In this document: one piece after another, positions 57,153 through 64,000 of the stretch
How the letters are laid out: each line of letters starts with the position of its first letter
Position numbering within the stretch: the stretch's first letter is position 1
Assembly: GCA_022414725.1 (NCBI GenBank)
Contig: CM039462.1
Span: forward strand, 77,256,317 to 77,320,316
Length of the DNA: 64,000 nt
Direction: 5' to 3'
Source: Microglena sp. YARC
Lineage: Eukaryota; Chlorophyta; Chlorophyceae; Chlamydomonadales; Chlamydomonadaceae
Translations under genes and position numbers: made by a program
Notes under the pieces: generated by a model
Told to the model about the DNA's origin: nothing
The model's input: the letters and a program-made list of their open reading frames with translations, nothing else
The model's database searches: none

Positions 57153-60100
57153 CTCCACCTATGACGCAGGTGACATACAATACTAGTACCCACTATGGCA
57201 CTGGGGACATAGAACCATAACTTGGTAGCAAACAAAAATTATTAAGGAACGGCGGAAAAACAGGAAACCAGAAGAAAGCCCTTGTCTAAAATAAAAGGAT
57301 GAGAAGGATGAACCAAAAACCACTGTAGTACTCCGAAAATGTAGCAGCAAAAAAACTTGGGTCATACCGAGCTGAGCTGAGACCAAAATGGAAATGTAAC
57401 TCCCATGGTAAGCGCAAAAAATACTATTCATCCAGAATAGTAGGCACCAAACCAGAAAATCACAGGGAGGCCAAACAGAAATCAATCCCAATACCAAAGG
57501 AAGGGGAACAACGGTGACTGAAAGAACCGAGAACTTAACCTAAAGAGAAGACTGGAAGAAAAAAAAGTATATCAAAGTTGGGGAACAACGGTATAGAAAA
57601 CCCGATCCAGGAATAGGAACCTAACGCCAATCAATGATAACCAAAGAGACGGATTGAAATATCGTGTGAGCGCAGCTCACGAGAGAATCAAAGCCTAAAG
57701 GACGCAGACAAGAGGACACTAAAGACTACGATGGAAAAAAAAATCGATGGAAAAATCCACTACCTTAAAAACTATTCTTAGCATAGAATTCATGACTAGG
57801 TTGGGATGAAAAAACCATGATGAACTGGTTTCTTACCCAAAGATGGAAGTAAGAAGATTTATGAAAGTTAATTATCATAAATCCCCAGTTACGGCACTAA
57901 CTAAAACATTCTAGGAGGTGGGTATCGCACCGCAAAGAACTCATGCACTCAAGACACACCAAGCGCCTAACCACAAGCAAACCAAACTGCAGTAACTGAA
58001 AAAATCCAAAGGATGCGAAGTTAAAATTTTCAAGAAACTTGTAACCAACAAAGGAAACACAGTTCAATGAAACAATAGAAGGGTAGATGTACAACCATAG
58101 TACATAAAACCTATTGTCCACCTGAAAAATAGTAAACGCATAAAAAGGACTTTCAAAGAATTTACTGCAAAGGATGGACTGAAAGGGCGCTTGAAATACA
58201 CTCGGAAAACAAGAAAGAGGTGAGCGGCGGTACATCTGCAAGTACAACTGCAAGATTACCCCACCAATTCACAGTAAAATCCGAAGGGAAAACAACTACT
58301 ACACTCCACAAAAAGTTCCAATCACATGAGGGGCTGGTGACCTAAAAACAGTGTGGAGTAAAAAGAAATAGCTAATCTATGATGAGCTCCACCGAACGAA
58401 CCATCTGCCTATGGAACTAAGAGTCAGAAACCATCAAGACGCTATAACGGTGGTCTGAATTAAGTACCACCTTCCACCAAAACCAAGAAAGACAGCTGAA
58501 AGGAAGCTGCCTAAACAAAGCGTCGTAACGCTCCACCAATCTAGACTACCCTATAAGTCAGTCTAGGAGGTGCTGAGGAATAGGCACTCACACATAGGGC
58601 CATGTTAACACTACGTATGAGAACCAGCAGCACCTAAAACAATGAATCCTGGGTTGACTGTAACACCCCAGCCATACGCAGTATCAAGCTAGACCAGTGT
58701 TCAAGATCATCACTTACCCATTCGGCAACGGCTACATCATCACATGGGCTTGACCCGAGTAATCCACCAGGGACGACAGGAGGCGTCGGAATTATCGACA
58801 CCCGCGAGCCATCCGAGGTGGTCGGAGGTTGGCGACTATTAGTCAATGGACCTGATCCAGGTACCACTATGATCGAAGGCTGTCTAAATCCTAAAGCTTC
58901 ACCGCTAAAACGTGGCACAGAGGAGGGCCTGGCGACCCCCCTGAGATTCGGCTAAGATTATAGTTGGATATCCAACTCCCACCCGCCCTAAAACTTCACA
59001 CACAATACAGCAAGATCAGGCCCTGGTCTAGAATGCAACAATGATACATCCAGCCAGGCCAGCCAACAACAATTGGGGTTGTTAAAGGGCGTAGGGAATT
59101 ACCCGGTAACACATAACATATCACCGTTTTGATGACAGGAGGGATGCAAGCGGGCACGGGGACCATACTAATGGGAGAACCAGAAAGACAGTTTAGAACT
59201 GAAACTGGATATAGAGAGTACATCACTACTCACTACTAACTGGCGCAACATTGGAAACCCAAATATAATAACCCTTACTCACCAGGGAATACCCAACCAG
59301 TCTACCAAATAATGCCTTTCTAACTAGCTTGTTGCGTGACTGCCAATACTAAGATTACATAGCAAGGGCAACCAAACAAACGCAAACAACGACACATCAG
59401 GTGCAACCCAAAGAAAAAGCTCCGAAGGAGTCTTGTCTCCCTAGATGAACACGCGATTGCAAAGATAACACACTAGCACCATGCTGAGCAGTGTCATCAT
59501 CACACAAAACTCATGCAATGCCCCAACTAATCGAGATCAACCATGCCTCTATACCACTTAACTAAAAAATTCCTAAGCCCTATCAGAACTCAAACACTTG
59601 AACTCAAACTCACGTAGCTAAGGCATACACCTAAGGGGGGAACCAGGGGCACGGGAAGACAAAGGAGTAACCTCTGTTCGAACCACGGAACGCACCCAGG
59701 GGTCACAAGGAGCCTAAGAGAGAAAAATATCCACCAAGATATCATGCCAAAGATCCTCCACGGCCGCTGGACTAGGGCCAGGACGGCGTCCACTGCGGCC
59801 TGTAGCATGGGCGAAGTCCGGCGCTGCGAGACCTGGGATCACAGAAGGTGGGGAAGCGTTAGGTCCGAAGTCGAGATTAGAGGTATGGGAAAAAGGAGAC
59901 GAGAATGACAGTGCAGCAAGTCGCACCTGGTGCAGAAAATCGCACCAATGGCAGAAAATCGCAAATCGCAAGGGCAGAATTCGAACATTAATCGCTAGGA
60001 TGCGAAGAGCAGAGCCGAGGCATGTAAGGTCCTAATATCCCGCCGTCGATGATCAGTCAATCCCAAGTCCCCCCCTCTATCGCTCGACTCACCCGGTTGG

Positions 60101-60287
60101 GGGGTAGAGGGAGCAGCACCCGTAGTGGTGCTGACCATACCCCCCTGCCTCCTACCACCTCCAGAATCTCCAGGTCCAGACGCGTAGGTCGTCCTCTCTG
60201 GCGAACCTACGGCCCAGTGCGGCGATCCGCCAGCTTGATCGAAAAAATTCTCCAGAAGGTAGCACAGAGCCACTAGAGCGCAAGCTC
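57153..60287. other. LTR-element interior, no clear genes
   Basis: Mostly A-rich plus strand with dense stop codons. On the minus strand several short frames (58634-58918; 59714-59971; 59995-60273) are Pro/Ser/Gly-rich, of 85-95 codons, without a recognised domain. No zinc knuckle, DTG or YxDD motif was seen. Confidence 0.5.
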
Positions 60288-60611
60288 ATGCCAGTAGCCG
60301 GACCGTCGGCTGGGCAGAGCAAAGGGGGCAAAGACGACGTAGACATCAGCAGGGAGCTTGGTCGGCTTGGCAACCTCCGGTATGCAGGCAGAGCCTCAAA
60401 CACCGGAGAAAGGTTAGCGACGTCAAGGACGCGAGCAGACGAAGACGGGGTATCTCCACCGATGTCCAGGCTAGTCGCCGACTTGAGTCTGCACGTCACA
60501 GTCATCTACGACAGACGGGAGGAGGCGGACAGACGGCAGGGGAGGAAAAGGAAGAGAAGATGGAGGAATGACCGGGGGGGTTACTTCCACGATGGCGGAA
60601 GACTCTCGTGA
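60288..60611 (+). CDS. hypothetical ORF in LTR element (107 codons)
   Basis: Open frame starting MPVAGPSAGQSKGGKDDVDI and ending with a basic stretch (RRQGRKRKRRWRNDRGG). No recognised domain; the Arg/Lys-rich end could bind nucleic acid (inference). It overlaps the next frame by 20 bases in a different phase, just after a run of seven G (60574-60580). It may be a remnant of a gag-like gene. Confidence 0.25.
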   Translation: MPVAGPSAGQSKGGKDDVDISRELGRLGNLRYAGRASNTGERLATSRTRADEDGVSPPMSRLVADLSLHVTVIYDRREEADRRQGRKRKRRWRNDRGGYFHDGGRLS

Positions 60612-60810
60612 CCGCTAGCAGAGGCAGCTGGTGCACAAACGTCTAGCCAATCATCAAGAGGAGCCGTTCCTCCGTTGGAAGGATTGGTTCGCAGCCATCG
60701 CTGAGAATGATACTGCGCATCCCGCGCGTCCAGGAAAGACCATCCATGTCATGGAGTTTCTCAAAATGGCGGGAGGTCCTCGCGGAAGTTGCATCGCAAA
60801 GCAGTGGTAG
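60592..60810 (+). pseudogene. hypothetical ORF in LTR element with in-frame TAG
   Basis: ATG at 60592, eight codons, then TAG at 60616-60618 followed by CAG, then 63 more open codons including KRLANHQEEPFLRWKDWFAA and RPGKTIHVMEFLKMAGG, ending at TAG 60808-60810, only 21 bp before the right LTR. The composition looks protein-like. A CAG-to-TAG mutation would explain the stop; programmed readthrough (UAG followed by C) is a second possibility. No family recognised. Confidence 0.3.
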
Positions 60811-60831
60811 TAAATGAAGGGCCGTATAACC

Positions 60832-61174
60832 TATCAGCTTGGGATAACACTCCGGGAGAGTGGACTTTGTGTGTGCAGCACGCCAATCTATAAATGCGGG
60901 AGACGAGAATAAGTTACAAGCACAGGAGACCCATTAAGGGGGCACCAGTGGAGGAAAGGGGGCGGTAGCCTGGAACCTGATCAGGGTACAGGCTAGACAG
61001 CGCGTGTCAGAAGAACGATGGACACAGTCAACAGGAAGTCGTCACAGTGTCATGAAGAATGACACAGTCTACGGGAAGCTGACATAGTACTGTCAGGACC
61101 GATAGTTCTAAGGGAGTACACAAGGAGTCACCAAGACATAAAACAAGCGAGAGCACCGCTATTCATGCTGCATA
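60832..61174. repeat. right LTR (343 bp)
   Basis: Begins TATCAGCTTGGGATAACACT and ends TTCATGCTGCATA. Followed directly by GATAG and the resumed G-rich minisatellite. Confidence 0.85.
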
Positions 61175-62384
61175 GATAGGAGGCAGGGAGGGGGTTAGGA
61201 TAGGAGGGCAGGATTGGGGGGCAGGGATAGGAGGCAGGGAGGGGGGGGGGGCAGGGATAGGAGGCAGGGAGCGGAGGGGCTAGGGGAGAGGAGGCAGGAG
61301 GGGCAGGGAGAGGAGGCAGGGAGGGGGGGGGCAGGGATAGGAGGCAGGGAGGGGGCTTAGGAGAGGGGCAGCGGAGCGGGGCAGGATTAGGAGGCAGGGA
61401 GGGGGGCAGGGATAGGGGCAGGGATGGGGGGGGCGGGATTGGGGGCAGGGAGAGGAGAGAGGGGGGCAGGGAATAGAAGCAGGAGGCAGGGGCAGGGGAG
61501 GGGAGGCAGGGAGGTGGGGGCGGGATAGGGGCAGGGAGGGGTGGGGGGCGGGATAGGAGGCAGGGAGGGGGCTGACGGGGGGAGGTCCGATAGGAGGCAG
61601 GGAGGGGGGGCAGGGAGGTGGGGGGGGAGCAGGGAGGGGGGCAGGAGGCAGGGAGGGGGGGGGGCAGGGATAGGAGGCAGGGAGGGGCAGGCTAGGTGGC
61701 GAGGAGGGCAGGGAGGGGGGAATTTAGCAGGTCAGGGAGGAGGCAGGGGGGGGATAGGAGGCAGGGAGGGGGCAGGGAGAGTGAGGCAGGGGAGGGGGGC
61801 AGGGAGAGGGGCAAAGAGCGGGGGGGGGAGAGAGGGGGGCAGCAAAAAGGGGGGAGGGGCAGGGAGGGGGCAGGCAGAAAGGCGGGAGGTGAAGAGGGGC
61901 TAGGGAGAAGGTAGGAGGGGGCAGAGAAGGAGGCGAGGGCAGGGAGGGGGGTGGAAGGGAGAGATTACGGCAGCGTGAGGGCAAAGGCGGGGGCCAGAGG
62001 GGCGCGCAGGTGGTCGGGGGGGGGGGGGGCTCGGGTGAGGGGCAGGCGTGGGTGGCGGGGGGTAGGGAGACGGAGCAGGGAGGGGGGGGGGCAAGAGAGG
62101 AGGCAGGGAGGGGGGGGGGCACGGAGAGGAGGCAGGGAGGGGGGGGCAGGGGAGAGAGGCAGGGAGGGGGGGGGCAGGGAGGGGTCAGGAGAGGAGGCAG
62201 GGAGTGAAGGGGGGCAGAGAGAGGAGGCAGAGAGAGGAGGGCAGGGGGGGGCAGGGAGAGAGAGGCAGGGAGGGGGGAGAAGGGAGAGGAGGCAGAGGGG
62301 GGGGGCAGGCGAGAGCGCAGGCAGGGAGGGGGGGGCGGTGGTGGGGTGGGGGTGATGCCCGAATCAGGGGGAAGGGATAGGGGG

Positions 62385-62421
<37 letters not shown>

Positions 62422-63395
62422 GGGGGGGTGGGGGGAGGAGGGGGAGAGCGCAGCAGGCAGCAGGAGAGGCAGGCAAGTAGGGAGGCAGGATAGGAGTGAG
62501 CGAGGGCGGGCCGGGAGGTAGAGGGAGAGGGGTGGGGGAGCAGCAGGGGGCGGGGGGCTGAGAGGACAGCAGGGTGGGAGGAGGCGGGGCGGGGGAGAAA
62601 GGAGAGGGGGAGAGGCAGAGGAGAGGGGGGGGGGCGAGAGAGCAGGCAGGAGGGGGGGAAGGGGCGGCAAGAGGAGCAGTGAGGGGAGGGGCAGGAGGGG
62701 CGAGGCAGAAGGGGCAGAGGAGGCAGGGGGGCGGGCAGAGAGCAGGATGACGCATAGGGGGGGGGGGCAGGGAAGGAGGCAGGTGAGCAGGAAGGGGGGT
62801 GGGTGCTAGGAGCAGCGGACGGGGCGCCATGGAGAGGAGGCAGGGAGGGGGGGCAGGCGAGAGGAGGCAGGGAGGAGAGGAGGCAGGAGAGGCGGATGGG
62901 AGGGGGGAAGAGAGAGAGGAGGCAGGGAGAGGGCAGGGGCGGAGGGGAGGCCAGGGAGGAGGGCAGGGGGAGGAGGCAGGGAGGAGAGGGGCAGGGAGGA
63001 GGGATGCAGGCAGGGCAGGGAGGAGGGGAGGGCAGGAGAGAGCGGCATGCAGAGGAGGGAGGGCGAAGAGGAGGAGGGAGGATGGGCAGAAGAGGAGGCC
63101 AGTAGGAGGGGGCAGGGGAGGGAGGCAGGGAGGGAGGGGCGGGAGAGGAGGCAGCAGGAGGAGGGGGCAGGCGAGAGGATGGCAGCAGGGAGGGAGGGGC
63201 AGGGAAGGAGGCAGGGGGGGGGCAGGAGAGTGGCAGGGAGGGGCCAGGGAGAGGTGGCAGGAGGAGGAGGTTGGGAGGAGGGGCAGAGAGAGGAGCAGTG
63301 AGGGGTGGGGCAGGGGAGGCAGCAGGGAGGGGGGCTGAGAGCAGGAGGGCGCAGGCAGGGCGGAGGGAGGAGGGAGGCGGGGGGGATGTGTTTGT
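61175..63395. repeat. GGGAGGCAGGGATAGG minisatellite, right part
   Basis: Continuation of the G-rich array: GGGATAGGAGGCAGGGAGGG units near the element, then GGGAGAGGAGGCAGGGAGG, increasingly irregular. A 35-G run occupies 62386-62420. The minus strand gives long Pro/Leu/Ser frames purely because of composition. Confidence 0.92.
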
Positions 63396-63819
63396 GTGTG
63401 AGAGTGTGTGTGGTGTGTGTAGTGATTGTGGTGTGTGTGATATGTGTGCTGTGTGTGTGGTGTGTGTGTGTGATGAAGGGGGGGGGGGGGCGGGCAGAGA
63501 TTCTATATCTAAAACAATCTCGTCGACTGATCACACCAGAAGAACGGTTCAAGTTGAATATAGACCAATTTCTGCTGAACGATATTGGCCTTGCGCCTCG
63601 CCCCATGCATGGAAGCCCACGCATCGACGCTGCGCACTATCGCAACCCTTCGCAGTAGTTCGCAACATTGCGGGCGAGAGAGTCGATGTTCCCTGTGCAC
63701 TTCCAGCCTGCGGTGGCAAAAACGATTCATCCTTTACCCCGTGCCAATGATTACCGCCTTACGTTGAACTGTACAGGTTCGTGTCGTGTCGCTTTAACAG
63801 CAACAATGAACGCCACCTC
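63396..63819. other. GT tract, G run, then low-copy DNA
   Basis: TGTGTGTG with GTGATTGTGG variants (63388-63475), a G run (63478-63490), then ordinary-composition sequence. Frames of 60-75 codons on both strands overlap; none is recognised. Confidence 0.4.
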
Positions 63820-64000
63820 TTACCCAATGGAGACTCCCAGCCTAACTTCCTTCCGTTGTTGAATGGCTAGAAATAGCCGGAAGAAGGTTGCAGGGCTATT
63901 GAGACGTGCGTCCCAGGTGCACTCGTCGAGCTTGTTAGCCATGAATTCTGCTCGGGCGTCAAGGTCACGCGCCCTAACCTTCTCAACGTCGGAGATACGC
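63820..64000 (-). CDS. 3' end of a hypothetical protein (runs off the window)
   Basis: Minus-strand frame open from the window edge to TAA at 63820-63822: RISDVEKVRARDLDARAEFM, ANKLDECTWDARLNSPATFF and RLFLAIQQRKEVRLGVSIG. Sixty codons with balanced amino-acid composition, unlike the nearby repeat-derived frames. No family recognised; the charged, helical look would fit a retroelement gag or a cellular coiled-coil protein equally well. The start and most of the gene lie beyond the window. Confidence 0.35.
   Translation of the reverse strand, partial: RISDVEKVRARDLDARAEFMANKLDECTWDARLNSPATFFRLFLAIQQRKEVRLGVSIG

Larger units (their letters stand above)
56816..61174. mobile_element. LTR retrotransposon, non-autonomous (LARD-like), with target duplication
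   Basis: Two direct repeats (56816-57152 and 60832-61174) enclose 3.68 kb. They begin TATCAGC and end GCTGATA (GCTGCATA in the right copy), so each LTR has 7-bp inverted termini. The element is bounded by GATAG at 56811-56815 and 61175-61179. The intact array elsewhere reads GCAGGGATAGGAGGCAGG, so GATAG is a true 5-bp target duplication. The interior shows no protease, reverse transcriptase, RNase H or integrase. Its plus strand is A-rich over 57200-59600, as is common for a sense strand, but AGGTGGAG next to the left LTR on the minus strand could be a polypurine tract, so orientation is unresolved. A typical TG...CA terminus is lacking. Confidence 0.8.

Noticed and set aside
57183..58253. 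Phe/Leu-rich minus-strand frames in the LTR-element interior as membrane proteins
   Set aside because: They mirror the A-rich plus strand (T-rich minus strand), which automatically yields Phe/Leu/Ser-rich frames; no domain or conservation evidence.

Overview
This is a eukaryotic nuclear window. Two spliced GT-AG genes are recognisable: a PACRG (axonemal inner-junction protein) gene at 29298-32932 and a broken, multi-exon DUF6729-type element protein gene at 47334-53474. The rest is mostly tandem and dispersed repeats. PACRG implies an organism that builds motile cilia or flagella. TTTAGGG-like tracts (42770-44640), UGUAA-like motifs after PACRG, and the size and repeat load of the DNA fit a flagellate green alga, possibly a prasinophyte such as Cymbomonas. 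That is inference; no marker gene here fixes the taxon.

Layout. 1-3775: 34-bp satellite. 3800-26575: a macrosatellite-like domain with the same module series repeated four times in clear form (A 4321-10975, B 11011-16455, C 16489-19990, D 21205-25890) plus a diverged piece (25890-26575). Module order is a TGTGG pentanucleotide array, a 52-bp GT-rich satellite, a roughly 0.75-kb spacer, an AT-rich block, a GC hairpin motif, and a terminal-inverted-repeat element of about 1.1 kb. In C and D the last part is replaced by tandem copies of the hairpin plus the TIR end. 26575-29290: low-copy DNA with a hAT-like transposase remnant. 29298-32932: PACRG, three exons, with introns full of homopolymers and repeats. 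33300-44650: a run of different minisatellites (18, 29, 33, 48, 10, 27 and 70 bp), interrupted by a chromodomain remnant of a Ty3/Gypsy element and a tRNA-like sequence.

44650-47300: low-copy DNA with a perfect 35-bp palindrome. 47334-53474: the DUF6729 gene, whose intron phases all agree but which carries one nonsense codon and at least five frame changes; its long last exon contains two arrays of a 57-bp (19-codon) repeat and a Cys-rich C-terminus. 53924-54500: a 135-bp tandem repeat with hairpins. 55850-63395: GA and GGGAGG minisatellites, into which a 4.36-kb LTR retroelement without visible polymerase genes (56816-61174) inserted, leaving the 5-bp target duplication GATAG. 63820-64000: the end of a minus-strand reading frame that leaves the window.

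The genes do not form an operon or pathway. PACRG is the only gene that looks intact. Many long reading frames here are by-products of tandem repeats lacking stop codons and are not annotated as genes.
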